From positions 1 through 45,165 of the forward strand of contig JAEYTI010000289.1 of the NCBI GenBank assembly GCA_023434145.1: 45,165 nt of DNA, in the 5' to 3' direction. Both the position numbers and the translations under genes were made by a program. How positions within the stretch are numbered: position 1 is the stretch's first letter; the number at the start of each line of letters is the position of its first letter. The DNA is from Chloroflexota bacterium. GTDB taxonomy: Bacteria > Chloroflexota > Anaerolineae > Anaerolineales > Anaerolineaceae. The notes below the pieces were generated by a model. It made no database searches and was not told where the DNA came from. It was given only the letters and a program-made list of their open reading frames with translations. Shown here piece after piece: positions 1-8,174 of the stretch.

Positions 1-190
1 CCCTACAACCACGCCAATTCCCAAAGAGCCTGAGAAGTCCGATCCCGCTTTCCGGTAAAAAAATGATACAATATATATAGTTAATATACACATTGCGCTT
101 GGACAAAAAAACAAAGCGCTGGGCAGTCACGACGAAGTGCATGAGCACCGGAGGGCAGCCAATTTTTTGCGCTTGTCGGAGGGCTACAGC
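1..190. other. 5' flank without a recognised gene
   Basis: No convincing coding sequence is seen. The stretch at about 60-95 is AT-rich (tandem TATATA/TTAATATA) and may hold the promoter for the following protease gene, but no well-spaced -35/-10 pair could be assigned. Confidence 0.4.
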
Positions 191-1120
191 ATGGGAAACA
201 TCGTTCTTGAACCATCAATCGACTCGAAAGAGAATGTTCTCGGCAGGAGGGATACCCGGCTGCCGCTTACGCTTTTTGCCTGGGCCGCTACGCTCCTGCT
301 CAGCCAGCTTCCGCTGGTGATTGCTCGCGATTTTCTCAAAACCGATATTCCCTGGATTGCTCCTGCCTGGATCGGCGCAGCGCTGCTGTTTTTTGCACTC
401 AGTTTTGCCTGGCAGGCGCTCCGGCCACTGCGATGGTATTTTCTCATCATGGCGCTGATTATCCTCTTCGTATATATTGTTTCGCCATTCATTCTGCAAA
501 GCGCGGCCTGGCAGAATGCATTCACCGGCGTGCCAGTGATCGTCGGTATTTTTGCCACCCGCGTCCTGTTCACGATCGAAACGCTGATTGTACTGGGCGT
601 GCTGGCCTTGCTGGGATTGAAAAGAAAGGATATGTTCCAGGTTCGCGGCGATTTGAACGCTCCGGTTGAAGGAATCCGCATACGCAAGCGACCTGTGGGT
701 TGGATCGTGTTCGGAACGATCATGGCCATCTTGCTCGGCGGGCTGTTTTTCACCTTTATGGTTGGAGAAAGTACGTACAGCCTTACGAGTTTTCAAGCGG
801 CGCTGCCCTGGCTGCCGCTGATTTTGTTGAGCGCAATCGGAAATGCTTTTACAGAAGAAGGCATGTACCGCGCAGCTCCCCTGTCACTGCTGCAACCGGT
901 GGTTGGTTCCAGCCACGCCTTGTGGATGACTGCGTTGTGGTTTGGGTTTGGCCATTTCTACGGCGGCATTCCTTCAGGGTATGAGGGGCTGATCATGACA
1001 AGCTTGCTCGGCCTGCTGCTGGGTAGAGCGATGCTCGATACCCGGGGAATGGGCTGGCCGATGATCATCCATATTGTGATGGATACCGTCGTCTTCCTCT
1101 TCATCGTCGTGATGGGATAA
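191..1120 (+). CDS. CPBP family intramembrane metalloprotease
   Basis: A polytopic membrane protein of about 309 residues with roughly eight hydrophobic segments. The C-terminal half carries the CPBP (CAAX protease/bacteriocin-processing) signature: an EEGMYR motif, then FGFGHF, then a late HIVMDT motif. These supply the conserved Glu-Glu-x-x-x-Arg and the two His-containing motifs of the family. Such proteins are membrane-embedded endopeptidases, or proteins of uncharacterised role. I chose the ATG at 191 because GGAGGG lies 7 nt upstream; the reading frame is open back to a GTG at 137, but that start has no ribosome site. The next gene, a TetR regulator, begins 134 bp downstream on the same strand. 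The substrate is unknown. A second, distinct CPBP protease is encoded at 32453-33406. Confidence 0.85.
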   Translation: MGNIVLEPSIDSKENVLGRRDTRLPLTLFAWAATLLLSQLPLVIARDFLKTDIPWIAPAWIGAALLFFALSFAWQALRPLRWYFLIMALIILFVYIVSPFILQSAAWQNAFTGVPVIVGIFATRVLFTIETLIVLGVLALLGLKRKDMFQVRGDLNAPVEGIRIRKRPVGWIVFGTIMAILLGGLFFTFMVGESTYSLTSFQAALPWLPLILLSAIGNAFTEEGMYRAAPLSLLQPVVGSSHALWMTALWFGFGHFYGGIPSGYEGLIMTSLLGLLLGRAMLDTRGMGWPMIIHIVMDTVVFLFIVVMG

Positions 1121-1254
1121 ATTTGCGCTGGCAGTGGGTGGGGGTTTCTCATACCCCTGCCCGTGACCCCACAATGTGACCCTCGCCACTTCTTACAAAC
1201 CGTACAACCTCCTACAATCAAATTGCTGGTCGAATCAATTGCAGGAGGGTATAT

Positions 1255-1848
1255 ATGGACCACCAGATTTCCGGTGAACAAACGAAGCAGCGGCTGATGC
1301 GCGCGGCGCAGGCTTGTGTCTCACAAATGGGGTATGAATCGGCCGGCGTGGAGGAGATCTGCGCGGCGGCAGGGGTGAGCAAGGGGGCTTTCTACCACCA
1401 CTTCCCCAACAAGCAGATGATCTTTGCCACGCTGCTCAACCAGTGGATGGGGGTGCTGGATGAGCAGTTTTACAAGGTGCGTGCAGGGACAGAACGCGCC
1501 CCAGATGCGCTGCGGGCAATGGCGCGGGCGGCACGCAAGCTGTTTATCAACGCGCGTGAGAATATGCCGCTGGTTTTGGCGTTTTGGCTGCACGCCACCC
1601 GCGACCCGGTGATCTGGGAGATGGCAGTGGAGCCGTATCACCGTTATCACGAGTACATTGCTTCGATCATTCGCCAGGGCATCCACGAGGGCAGCCTGCG
1701 CGTGATCAATCCAGACACGGCGGCGCAAAGCATTGTGGGACTTGCGGTGGGGATGCTGGCGCAGGGCATGGTCGGCGCGGGCGAGCAGAATTGGGCCCAG
1801 GCAACAGTGGATGCGATGGAACTGGTGATCAACGGGATGGCGGTGTAA
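1255..1848 (+). CDS. TetR/AcrR family transcriptional regulator
   Basis: The N-terminal 60 residues form a TetR DNA-binding domain: helix 1 (TKQRLMRAAQAC), then the helix-turn-helix VEEICAAAGVSKGAFYHHF, followed by PNKQMIFATLL. The remaining 135 residues are helical and would form the ligand-binding and dimerisation core. The length of 197 residues is usual for the family. The start is set by AGGAGGG ending 5 nt before the ATG. TetR proteins are mostly repressors of neighbouring genes released by a small ligand; the target here is unknown, the closest candidates being the CPBP protease gene upstream or the gene itself. Confidence 0.92.
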   Translation: MDHQISGEQTKQRLMRAAQACVSQMGYESAGVEEICAAAGVSKGAFYHHFPNKQMIFATLLNQWMGVLDEQFYKVRAGTERAPDALRAMARAARKLFINARENMPLVLAFWLHATRDPVIWEMAVEPYHRYHEYIASIIRQGIHEGSLRVINPDTAAQSIVGLAVGMLAQGMVGAGEQNWAQATVDAMELVINGMAV

Positions 1849-2038
1849 GAGGCTCAACTACTGCCCCATAGGGCTAACGTAAGCCAGTGTGATTGCGCTC
1901 CCTACTCGTGCCTGGAGCCCCAGCATACTTGCGTCCACCTCTGTGGTGTAAAAAGAACCCCACGAAAGTGTATAAGGGCGGACAGTTATCTCTCATTGTT
2001 CCTTTCCCCTTCGGGAGAGGTTAGGTGAGGCTTTCTTC
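1849..2038. repeat. intergenic region with decayed hairpin repeat
   Basis: This gap lies between convergent genes. At about 2004-2035 there is CTTTCCC-CTTC-GGGAGAGG followed by TTAGGTGAGGC. The GGAGAGG plus GTGAGGC arrangement resembles the outer end of the DUF559-associated hairpin family seen at 16.3, 24.6 and 44.5 kb, so it may be a decayed copy. It could equally act as a terminator for either flanking gene. Nothing else is seen in the gap. Confidence 0.4.
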
Positions 2039-2578
2039 CTATCCCGGGAACTCGATATACCCCGCCGGCACGGCATCCACCAGCCACACGCCGTTCTCTG
2101 AGCAGGTGAAGGTGTGCCCGTCCGCGTGCATGCGGCGGGCGTGTATCACCAGCACCACCGGGCGCCCATGCCGTTTGCCGACTCTGCGCGCGGTTTCGGC
2201 ATCTGGTGAGAGGTGGACGGCATGGCGGCGGCCTTTCTTTAGCCCCTCGCCGCGGATGGCTTCGAGGTTGCGCTCGGCAGTGCCGTGGTAGAGCAGCTCG
2301 GGCGGCTCTTGGGGAGTCAGGCCGAGGTCTACGGGGATGGAGTGGCCCTGGTTGGCGCGGATCTTCGTCCCATCGGCACTGAAAGAGAAGCGCCGCTTGT
2401 CATTCTCCGCTACCACGCGCTCCAAAAAGGCGCGGTCGATGGCGAACCCGGCGTTGCTCATTCCGGCGAGCAGCGCTTCCACGTCGGCCCACCCGGCGGA
2501 ATCCAATTCGATGCCCACGGCCCCTGGGTTGTGGCGCAGTATGCGGCTCAGAAAATGGCTGGCTCTGTTGATGCTCAT
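2039..2578 (-). CDS. kptA: RNA 2'-phosphotransferase (Tpt1/KptA family)
   Basis: A 179-residue protein matching KptA/Tpt1 along its length. The N-terminal winged-helix lobe begins with SRFLS-like SHFLSRILRHNP, and the C-terminal lobe carries YHGT, LSPDAETA and the late VWLVDAVPAGYI motif. Known family members use NAD+ to remove an internal RNA 2'-phosphate, forming ADP-ribose 1'',2''-cyclic phosphate. Bacteria lack the fungal-type tRNA splicing that creates this substrate, so the natural role in bacteria is unsettled (RNA repair or detoxification of 2'-phosphates). GGGGGAG precedes the ATG. It is divergent from the lipoprotein gene at 2649, with only 70 bp between the start codons. Confidence 0.93.
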   Translation of the reverse strand: MSINRASHFLSRILRHNPGAVGIELDSAGWADVEALLAGMSNAGFAIDRAFLERVVAENDKRRFSFSADGTKIRANQGHSIPVDLGLTPQEPPELLYHGTAERNLEAIRGEGLKKGRRHAVHLSPDAETARRVGKRHGRPVVLVIHARRMHADGHTFTCSENGVWLVDAVPAGYIEFPG

Positions 2579-2648
2579 GTCTCCCCCACTGTCTGGAAAA
2601 ATCGCGGCTTGACACTACGATTATAATAGCGGGAGGAGGAATGAAGCG

Positions 2649-3203
2649 ATGCGCAAACCTTGGATTCTGTGGATTCTGCTCGCCGTGCTACTGCTCGCCG
2701 CATGCCAGGGTGGGGGAGCAACACCAACTAGCCAACAGCCGGAGACGACCGCCCCAGGAGAGGATTATCCTGTGGACGTTCCTCCCGGCAGCCCAGAGGA
2801 AGGATACCCCATGACTACGCCACCCGCTTCCGCGCCCGGCGGATCCGATCCCGGGTTATGGTCGGCCTACCCGCCCGCTGAGGCAGATTCCTCGCTGCAG
2901 CGCGGCAATATCTTTATCGACGAGGCGGGGTTAATGGCGGTGGAGGGCCAGCCCGGTACGGCAGTGCTGACCGTCTCTGGCAACCTGCCTACCCCCTGCC
3001 ACAACCTGCGCGCGCAGGTCAACCCGCCAGACGCGAACAACATAGTGGCAGTGGAGGTGTACAGCGTGGTCGATGCGAACATGATGTGCACGCAGGTGCT
3101 CAAGCCGTTCAGCATGGAGGTCGCGCGGATTGGCGGGCTGCCCGCCGGCAACTACTCGGTGACGGTGAATGGAGAAGAGGTCGGCAAGGTCGACGTGCCG
3201 TAG
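2649..3203 (+). CDS. predicted lipoprotein, unknown function
   Basis: A 184-residue secreted protein. Residues 1-20 form a lipoprotein signal peptide with lipobox LLAAC (Cys at about residue 19). A linker rich in Pro, Thr, Gly and Glu follows, with repeated (D/E)-(E/D)-YP elements (GEDYPVDVPPGSPEEGYPM). The C-terminal part of about 100 residues looks beta-rich and contains GNLPTPCHNLRAQV, reminiscent of small extracellular domains common in Chloroflexota lipoproteins; no named domain is assigned. An AGGAGG lies just upstream of the ATG. The gene is divergent from kptA and convergent with the ankyrin gene, from which it is separated by a bidirectional terminator. Confidence 0.8.
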   Translation: MRKPWILWILLAVLLLAACQGGGATPTSQQPETTAPGEDYPVDVPPGSPEEGYPMTTPPASAPGGSDPGLWSAYPPAEADSSLQRGNIFIDEAGLMAVEGQPGTAVLTVSGNLPTPCHNLRAQVNPPDANNIVAVEVYSVVDANMMCTQVLKPFSMEVARIGGLPAGNYSVTVNGEEVGKVDVP

Positions 3204-3217
3204 GTTTTGCAAGGATC

Positions 3218-3256
3218 AAACAAAGAGCGTGGCTTGCTGCGCCGCGCTCTTTGTTT
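3218..3256. terminator. bidirectional hairpin terminator
   Basis: A perfect 12-bp inverted repeat: AAACAAAGAGCG (3218-3229) pairs with CGCTCTTTGTTT (3245-3256). T-rich sequence follows on the plus strand and the A-rich start of the left arm gives U residues on the minus strand. It lies between two convergent genes, the lipoprotein ending at 3203 and the ankyrin gene ending at 3256. Confidence 0.8.
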
Positions 3257-4071
3257 CATTTTGCGCCGTATTCTAGCAACACGGTTTTTATCGCCGCGTG
3301 AGGAGAATTCTGGAAGTACTGTTCCTCTAGCTGTAGCGGCGTTTTACCCTTGCCAGTGACTGCCTGAAGATCCGCGCCCGCTTCGATCAACAGGCGCATG
3401 GTTTTGACGTGATCCTCCAATTTATGAGCCATAATATTGGCGGAGATCGTGTAATGAAGGGGCGTTTCTCCATCTTCGTTTCGCGCATTCACGTCCGCCC
3501 CACGAATGATTAGCTCATTCGCACATTCATAATCCCCGTACTCAGCCGCGATGTGCAACGGAGTGTTGCCCCATCGATCCTTGGAGTTTAGGTCAAGTCC
3601 ATACCCCTGAACAAGCTTCAGTTCGGGGACCGAGCCGAAGTAAACAATCTTGTGCAGGAGCGAGTACCCTTCCCCATTCCTCGCGCGAACATTTGGTAGA
3701 AGGGATAGCAGCGCTTCGAACACGGACTTGTTCGACACGGCGCAGAACAGCGGTGGGTTTCCACTGTTATCCTGCCGATTGATCTCTCCTGATGGGATGC
3801 CGCGTTGGTTCAACGCATTCAACTCATTGAGTGTGCCATATAAAGCGATGTAATGCAGCACCGTTTCGCCATCTTCATTTACGTGGTAAATGTCTGGGTT
3901 GTTTGACAGGATCGCATAAAAGACATCTTCGTACTGGACCGACAGCATCAGCGCGGAATTGCCGTCCTCGTCTGTCTGATGAACGCTTTCTCCATTTTTG
4001 ATCAACTCCAGAGCCTCTTCTGGATTCCGACGCTTGAGAGCAGTTATCAGCTTACTACCGGTTTGTGTCAT
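3256..4071 (-). CDS. ankyrin repeat protein
   Basis: A 271-residue protein made almost wholly of ankyrin repeats, six to seven units. The best ones read DRWGNTPLHIAAEYGDYE and NEDGETPLHYTISANIMA, with the typical G-x-T-P-L-H core and the following ELIIRGADVNARN turn. N-terminal units are more diverged (DEDGNSALMLSVQYED). No signal peptide or membrane segment is visible, so it is probably cytoplasmic. Ankyrin repeats mediate protein-protein contact; no partner can be named. The start overlaps the end of the upstream membrane-protein gene by 17 bp, so translation is probably coupled and the two products may act together. Confidence 0.9.
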   Translation of the reverse strand: MTQTGSKLITALKRRNPEEALELIKNGESVHQTDEDGNSALMLSVQYEDVFYAILSNNPDIYHVNEDGETVLHYIALYGTLNELNALNQRGIPSGEINRQDNSGNPPLFCAVSNKSVFEALLSLLPNVRARNGEGYSLLHKIVYFGSVPELKLVQGYGLDLNSKDRWGNTPLHIAAEYGDYECANELIIRGADVNARNEDGETPLHYTISANIMAHKLEDHVKTMRLLIEAGADLQAVTGKGKTPLQLEEQYFQNSPHAAIKTVLLEYGAK

Positions 4072-4576
4072 AGGTTGTGCTCACTTCAGAGGAATAGATG
4101 GCTTCTTTTAACCGCTGGTACGATAGCAAAAATGGGATCAGCAACAGGAAACCGTTGAGTACCGCTAGAACAGTAATGACCGTATGCGTGTAAGCGCCCG
4201 ACTGAAGAAGTACCCACCACAACATCAGGCTGGTGAACACGCTCATACCAATGGCGTTGTAGTAGTAGAAGAACCCAAATTGGGAACGGTCATAGAATGG
4301 AAGGAAGGTATCTCCTCGAAAAGCACCGAAGCGATACAAAATCCATTTTCGCCGGGATTGCTTTGAGGGGTCTTGATCCAGGAAGGTAACCGAGATATAT
4401 GCAGCGGCAAGAAAAACGCATAGAAACCACCGCAAATAGGTGGCAAATGGAACGGTGGCGCTGTCCGCCCGGTTTACAGAAGGGATGATGAGCAGCAGAA
4501 CAACCAAAGCGGTGGGAATGATCGCCCGGTAGAGCATTAGGAATATTTGCGATTTGCGAGCGGCATTGTTTCGCAC
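4055..4576 (-). CDS. hypothetical membrane protein
   Basis: A 173-residue protein with four clear hydrophobic segments (around ALVVLLLIIPSV, WFLCVFLAAAYISVTFL, SVFTSLMLWWVLL and VITVLAVLNGFLLLIPFLL). No recognised domain. The given start is a GTG with no strong ribosome site; an internal ATG 13 codons later (MLYRAII) is an alternative. It overlaps the ankyrin gene by 17 bp, implying a two-gene operon, and may anchor or signal to the ankyrin protein (inference only). Confidence 0.7.
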   Translation of the reverse strand: MRNNAARKSQIFLMLYRAIIPTALVVLLLIIPSVNRADSATVPFATYLRWFLCVFLAAAYISVTFLDQDPSKQSRRKWILYRFGAFRGDTFLPFYDRSQFGFFYYYNAIGMSVFTSLMLWWVLLQSGAYTHTVITVLAVLNGFLLLIPFLLSYQRLKEAIYSSEVSTTYDTNR

Positions 4577-4610
4577 AAGAAAATTCTACATCATCACTGG
4601 TTATTGATAG

Positions 4611-4642
4611 AAAAAAGGCCGGAGCAGGTTTCCCTCTCCGGC
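4611..4642 (-). terminator. rho-independent terminator after the MFS gene
   Basis: On the minus strand a GCCGGAG ... CTCCGGC stem (4642-4636 with 4624-4618) is followed by a run of six T residues (plus-strand A at 4611-4616). It begins about 20 nt after the MFS transporter stop codon, so it ends the regulator-transporter operon. Confidence 0.85.
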
Positions 4643-4660
4643 TTTGTAATCTAGCGCTTC

Positions 4661-6037
4661 TTACGCCGGGCTAGGCACCACCTCACCCGCCGGAACTTCC
4701 TCTTCCTCCCCTTCCGCGATCACCTTCACATCCGGCAGTTCGGTTTCGACGTTGCGGATGTGGTGGTTGCCCCATGCCAGTGCGGTGACTGCAAGCAGCA
4801 CCAGCCCGGCGGCGACGAACATCAGGCCGATGCCGCGGCCCGTGCCGACGCCCAGGATCGGGCCGAGCACGGGGGCCAGCGCGCCGCTTTCCATCATCAG
4901 CGGGCCGAAGACTTTATCCGCTAGCGGACCGGCGATGAGGAAGGCCACCGGCATCATCGACTGGCTAATCATGCCGCGCATGGCGAACACGCGCCCCTGC
5001 ACGGATGGCTCGATCTTGGTCTGGCTGATGGCGGCGCTGCACCCCGAGCCGATCGGCACGCCGAAGAGCATCAGGAACAGGCCTGCGCCGATCAACCAGG
5101 GGGAGGGCTGTATGCCCATTACGACCAGGCCGACCGCTGAAAGGGCGATGAAGGCAAAGATCCCCACCACGCGGCGTTTGGGGCCGCCCCACGCGCCCAT
5201 CAAAATACTGCCCGCCAGCATCCCTACGCCCGAGACGACCTGGATGAGCCCGTAGGTTTGCGCATCGGCGAACGAAAGCACCAGCGGCCCGTTGAGCACC
5301 ATGACGAGGTTGAACAGGAAGTTGACCAGGGCAAAGTACCACACCATCCAGAACAGGCCAGGGCGCTGCACCAGGTAGCCCCAGGCAAAGGCCATATCCG
5401 AGCGCATGGAGCGCGGTTTGCCCTTCTCCTCCGCACTCGTTGCCGGCTGAGGAATGCGGACCAATAGCAGCGCGCCCACGGCGAAGAAGCACGTCACAAA
5501 GTCGATAATGACGATGCCGCGCATGCCGATGATGCCAAAGAGCATGCCGCCCAGCAGCGGAGCGATCAACATCGAGATAGCGTCACCCGCGCTCATCATG
5601 CCGCTCGCCCGGCCCAGATGCTCCTTGGGAACCAGCATGGTGATGGAAGAGCGGTAGGCCGGCTCCTGAAATGCGCCGAAAACCGAGCCGAGCGAGACGA
5701 TGATGTAGATGTGCCAGATCTCAAGGCTACCCAGGCTCAGCAGGATCACCACCGCCAGGGTGGTCAGCGCCGCGCCCAAGTCCGACAGGATCATCAGCCA
5801 GCGGCGGTTCCAGCGGTCGGCCAGCGTACCGGCCGCCGGCAGCAGCAGCACGCGCGGCAGGTTGGCAAAGAGCACCGTCAGGGCGAAGGGTGTGGCCTCA
5901 CCCGTCCGTTGGAAAATCCATACACCCAGGGCAAAGCCGGTCATGCCCGAGCCGACGATGGAGATCAGCTCTCCCAACCAGATAATGAGAAACGTTCGCA
6001 TACCCCGCGGGGCTGCGCTTGTGCCAGCGGTTTCCAT
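4661..6037 (-). CDS. MFS family transporter, probable drug/solute exporter
   Basis: A 458-residue protein with about twelve hydrophobic segments. It begins with FLIIWLGELISIVGSGMTGFALGVW, a start typical of the MFS_3/MdtG-like exporters common in Chloroflexota and Firmicutes. The loop between helices 2 and 3 carries GTLADRWNRRWLM, which fits the MFS signature G-x-x-x-D-R-x-x-R. The acidic C-terminal tail (EGEEEEVPAGEV) is cytoplasmic in a standard topology. GGAGG lies 4 nt from the ATG. It follows an ArsR-type regulator gene by 87 nt on the same strand and is probably controlled by it. The substrate is unknown; toxic small molecules or macrolides are common substrates in this group. Confidence 0.9.
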   Translation of the reverse strand: METAGTSAAPRGMRTFLIIWLGELISIVGSGMTGFALGVWIFQRTGEATPFALTVLFANLPRVLLLPAAGTLADRWNRRWLMILSDLGAALTTLAVVILLSLGSLEIWHIYIIVSLGSVFGAFQEPAYRSSITMLVPKEHLGRASGMMSAGDAISMLIAPLLGGMLFGIIGMRGIVIIDFVTCFFAVGALLLVRIPQPATSAEEKGKPRSMRSDMAFAWGYLVQRPGLFWMVWYFALVNFLFNLVMVLNGPLVLSFADAQTYGLIQVVSGVGMLAGSILMGAWGGPKRRVVGIFAFIALSAVGLVVMGIQPSPWLIGAGLFLMLFGVPIGSGCSAAISQTKIEPSVQGRVFAMRGMISQSMMPVAFLIAGPLADKVFGPLMMESGALAPVLGPILGVGTGRGIGLMFVAAGLVLLAVTALAWGNHHIRNVETELPDVKVIAEGEEEEVPAGEVVPSPA

Positions 6038-6123
6038 ACTTCCTCCACATTTTGGGCCTTCGATTCGTGTATCTTAATCAAGTACGAGCAGCTCTCGATT
6101 ACTACACGAAGAGTTCGGTTTTT

Positions 6124-6744
6124 TTACACAGTCTTGTCTTCTTCTGGATAATAGAAGGTTGGGTAAAAGGCCACGGTCATGGCGTAGGTCTGTGTGTCAG
6201 CCGCTGCCGCATTGTCCTTTTCCGCAAATTCTTTCAGCAATTCCTGCAAGCGGCGGGAGAACTCGTCTGCCACCCCATCAGGTATGTTCGACAGGATACG
6301 GTTGACCATCATGGTGCGCGGTTTCGGCTCAGCCCCCTGCTCCTTAGCAAGCTGTCGGGCTTGCAGGGAGCGCAGAATATCTTCGCGGGTGATGTCGAGG
6401 TGACTGACGATCATGTTGATGAGCGTCTCGCGGTTTTCATCGACGTTGAAGTTCAGCAGACCGGGTGCTAACTCCAGTCCGAAGGCAATTGCGCGGTAGA
6501 TTTTTTCGACCATGTTCGCCACCATGCGCGTCTCCACCACGCGGATCAACCCGTGCTTTTCGAGGAGGTTGATGTGATAGTAAAGACGGCTGGAAGCCAG
6601 CCCCAGGCGCTCGGCGATCTGCCGTACGCTGCACGGCTCGCCGAGGACGATTTCGTAGATCTGCATGCGCAGCGGGTCCGAGAGCGTGCGCAGGGTTTCG
6701 AGATCGTTGATGGTGTAGGTTTGTGCTGGTTTAAATTCTTCCAT
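6124..6744 (-). CDS. ArsR-type winged-helix transcriptional regulator
   Basis: About 206 residues. The first 85 form an ArsR-like winged helix: LRTLSDPLRMQIYEIV, then the recognition region VRQIAERLGLASSRLYYHINLLEKHGLI. The C-terminal 120 residues are helical with no metal-binding cysteine motif, so a ligand other than a soft metal is likely. I place the start at the ATG at 6744; the frame stays open to 6786, but that longer start would lie in the operator and at the predicted transcription start, and AGGA lies 11 nt upstream of 6744. The gene sits directly upstream of the MFS exporter on the same strand. Promoter and palindromic operator precede it, consistent with autoregulation and repression of the exporter. 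Confidence 0.88.
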   Translation of the reverse strand: MEEFKPAQTYTINDLETLRTLSDPLRMQIYEIVLGEPCSVRQIAERLGLASSRLYYHINLLEKHGLIRVVETRMVANMVEKIYRAIAFGLELAPGLLNFNVDENRETLINMIVSHLDITREDILRSLQARQLAKEQGAEPKPRTMMVNRILSNIPDGVADEFSRRLQELLKEFAEKDNAAAADTQTYAMTVAFYPTFYYPEEDKTV

Positions 6745-6756
6745 TGGTTGATTTTC

Positions 6757-6788
6757 CTTTGTCGCTAAAATTATTTTTATCGACAAAG
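6757..6788 (-). promoter_or_regulatory. palindromic operator of the ArsR-MFS operon
   Basis: A 32-bp imperfect palindrome. The outer arms CTTTGTCG (6757-6764) and CGACAAAG (6781-6788) are perfect, and the inner arms TAAAA (6766-6770) and TTTTA (6775-6779) also pair about the same centre. It begins 4 bp downstream of the -10 box and covers the predicted transcription start and leader, an ideal place for autorepression by the regulator encoded next to it. Confidence 0.75.
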
Positions 6789-6791
6789 ATT

Positions 6792-6819
6792 AGTATAGCG
6801 AGTAAAATAAGTTTGTCAA
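6792..6819 (-). promoter_or_regulatory. sigma-70-type promoter of the ArsR-MFS operon
   Basis: On the minus strand TTGACA (6819-6814), a 16-bp spacer and TATACT (6797-6792). This gives a predicted transcript start near 6785 and a leader of about 40 nt before the ATG at 6744. It is one of the best consensus promoters in the window. Confidence 0.8.
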
Positions 6820-6919
6820 GAGGGTAAGGTTTGCTACATCCCCATTATGGGAGGATTCGGTATAAGATAAGATCATCACAAGAACTAAGATTCAGCATAT
6901 CAATAATCAGGCAGCCTTC

Positions 6920-7582
6920 ATGAGACAACACAACAATCATCGATCACGGCATGCAGTCGGGCATCGACAGGCATTGCGTATCAGCGCCCTGCTGGTGATT
7001 TTCTTGCTCGCCGGATGCAGTCCAATATCCAGGCACATTGAGTATCAGAACAAAGAAACCGGTATTTGGTTTGAAATGCCAGGAAACTGGACTGCTAAGT
7101 ACTCTGACCGGAATGCAACGGTTTACATTTCTGGCAGAAGGGCTTCGGCTCCTTCCGCTACCGCTCACATCACGATATCAGCAGGTCATTGTTCAAACGA
7201 ACATGCTCCCATCGATACAGAATTGGAAGCGCTATCCGAGATGGCCAGAGAAGATATTGACAGAATAGGCAGGCTCTATGGTCTTGAAACAGTTGAGATC
7301 GTGGAAGAGCCGGCGAGGGTGGAAGGAACCTATTTCGAAGGAGTACTGGCCATTATTCAAGTACCAACATCGGCCATGGGGAAGGGTTCAGAGGGTTCAA
7401 AGGAGACGCCTGCCGGTGATCCTTCACCAGACACATTCCAGATCATTGAAATTTATGCCGCCAACTACAACCAAAACATTATCTGGATCCACTTTTATCC
7501 GGGAAATGATGATCAGATCAATGCTCAGGCGCGGGAAATTATCAGGAGCGTGCGGAGGGTCTGCGATCCGGAAGGAGAGTGA
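6920..7582 (+). CDS. predicted lipoprotein, unknown function
   Basis: A 220-residue secreted protein. Residues 1-33 form a lipoprotein signal with a basic, His-rich start (NNHRSRHAVGHRQ), a hydrophobic core LRISALLVIFLLAGC and the lipobox LAGC. The mature part resembles proteins that measure stress or bind surfaces: it begins QNKETGIWFEMPGNW and has mixed alpha/beta character (PsbP-like in pattern), but no family is assigned with confidence. It is divergent from the ArsR regulator, with about 175 bp between the start codons. A weak AGG precedes the ATG at 6920. Confidence 0.75.
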   Translation: MRQHNNHRSRHAVGHRQALRISALLVIFLLAGCSPISRHIEYQNKETGIWFEMPGNWTAKYSDRNATVYISGRRASAPSATAHITISAGHCSNEHAPIDTELEALSEMAREDIDRIGRLYGLETVEIVEEPARVEGTYFEGVLAIIQVPTSAMGKGSEGSKETPAGDPSPDTFQIIEIYAANYNQNIIWIHFYPGNDDQINAQAREIIRSVRRVCDPEGE

Positions 7583-7716
7583 GGAGGGAGTAATAGCGTC
7601 ATGCTTTTAATAGGGGCGCAGCGGGACGTTAGTATTATATCAATCCTGGAATCCAAGTGACCGCCTCTACTAGATTGACAAGGTTAACAGTAGAGGAGTA
7701 GGTTCTACGACTGGGA
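7583..7716. other. intergenic gap with small inverted repeat
   Basis: The only structure seen besides the hairpin described next is CCTCTACT (7664-7671) pairing with AGTAGAGG (7689-7696). The stretch GATTGACAAGG...GGTT...ACGAC before the hairpin recurs in front of the solo hairpin at 19.67 kb, so the mobile unit may extend left to about 7670. The text TTTTAATAGGGGCGCA near 7605 recurs as TTTTTAGTAGGGGCGCA near 44207. Confidence 0.45.
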
Positions 7717-7783
7717 GGTCCTCACCTCCGGCTCCTCCCCATTTCGCACGAACAGCGAAATAGGGAGGAGTGCCTTGTTCCGC
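7717..7783 (+). repeat. family A hairpin, left end of DUF559 element
   Basis: Outer end GGTCCTCACCTCCGG, then a stem CTCCTCCCCATTTCG (7732-7746) pairing with CGAAAT-A-GGGAGGAG (7756-7770), then the inner end TGCCTTGTTCCGC (7771-7783). The same modules occur in inverted order at 8175-8243, on the other side of the DUF559 gene. Confidence 0.85.
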
Positions 7784-7790
7784 AAATGTT

Positions 7791-8156
7791 TTAGAGTGCT
7801 TCGTGAATTTTTCGTACCACTTCGTCTGGCGTTTCAAATACCTGGTGGTTTGTGAAACGCAGGATGCGATACCCCTGCTGAACCAGGGCTTGCTCGCGCT
7901 CCTGGTCAGCTTCAACCTGCTGGCGGTGAATTTCCCCATCTACCTCAATAATTAGATGCGCTTTGGGGCAGCAGAAATCGGCGATGTAGCGGCCAATGGG
8001 ATGCTGGCGGCGGAATTTCCATCCCGCAAGCTGCTTTTGCCGAAGCAAACGCCAGAGGGCTTTTTCCGCGGCAGTTGGATCGCGCCGAAATTCCCGGGCA
8101 ATATTGGTAAGCGTTGCCGCAAAGAACGGACTGGTATGTTGGTTGTGCTTAGACAT
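7791..8156 (-). CDS. DUF559 (Vsr-like) endonuclease domain protein
   Basis: A 121-residue protein. It shows the DUF559 pattern: TAAEKALWRLLRQKQL, then FRRQHPIGRYIADFCCPKAHLIIEVDGEIH, then REQALVQQGYRILRFTN. The Asp of ADFCC, the Glu-x-Asp of IEVDGEIH and nearby basic residues correspond to the PD-(D/E)xK nuclease core shared with very-short-patch repair endonucleases. The ATG at 8156 (MSKHNQH) is preferred over an upstream extension that runs into the hairpin. The gene stands alone between inverted hairpin repeats; a 5'-truncated relative occurs at 44233-44505. Function is unproven; a role in nicking or moving the flanking hairpins is a hypothesis. Confidence 0.85.
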   Translation of the reverse strand: MSKHNQHTSPFFAATLTNIAREFRRDPTAAEKALWRLLRQKQLAGWKFRRQHPIGRYIADFCCPKAHLIIEVDGEIHRQQVEADQEREQALVQQGYRILRFTNHQVFETPDEVVRKIHEAL

Positions 8157-8174
8157 GGCATTACTATAGCACAG

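Noticed and set aside
2609..2627. TTGACA and TATAAT before the lipoprotein gene
   Set aside because: The spacer is only 7 bp, far from the 16-18 bp needed, so the pair is not a promoter; TATAAT alone may still act as a -10.
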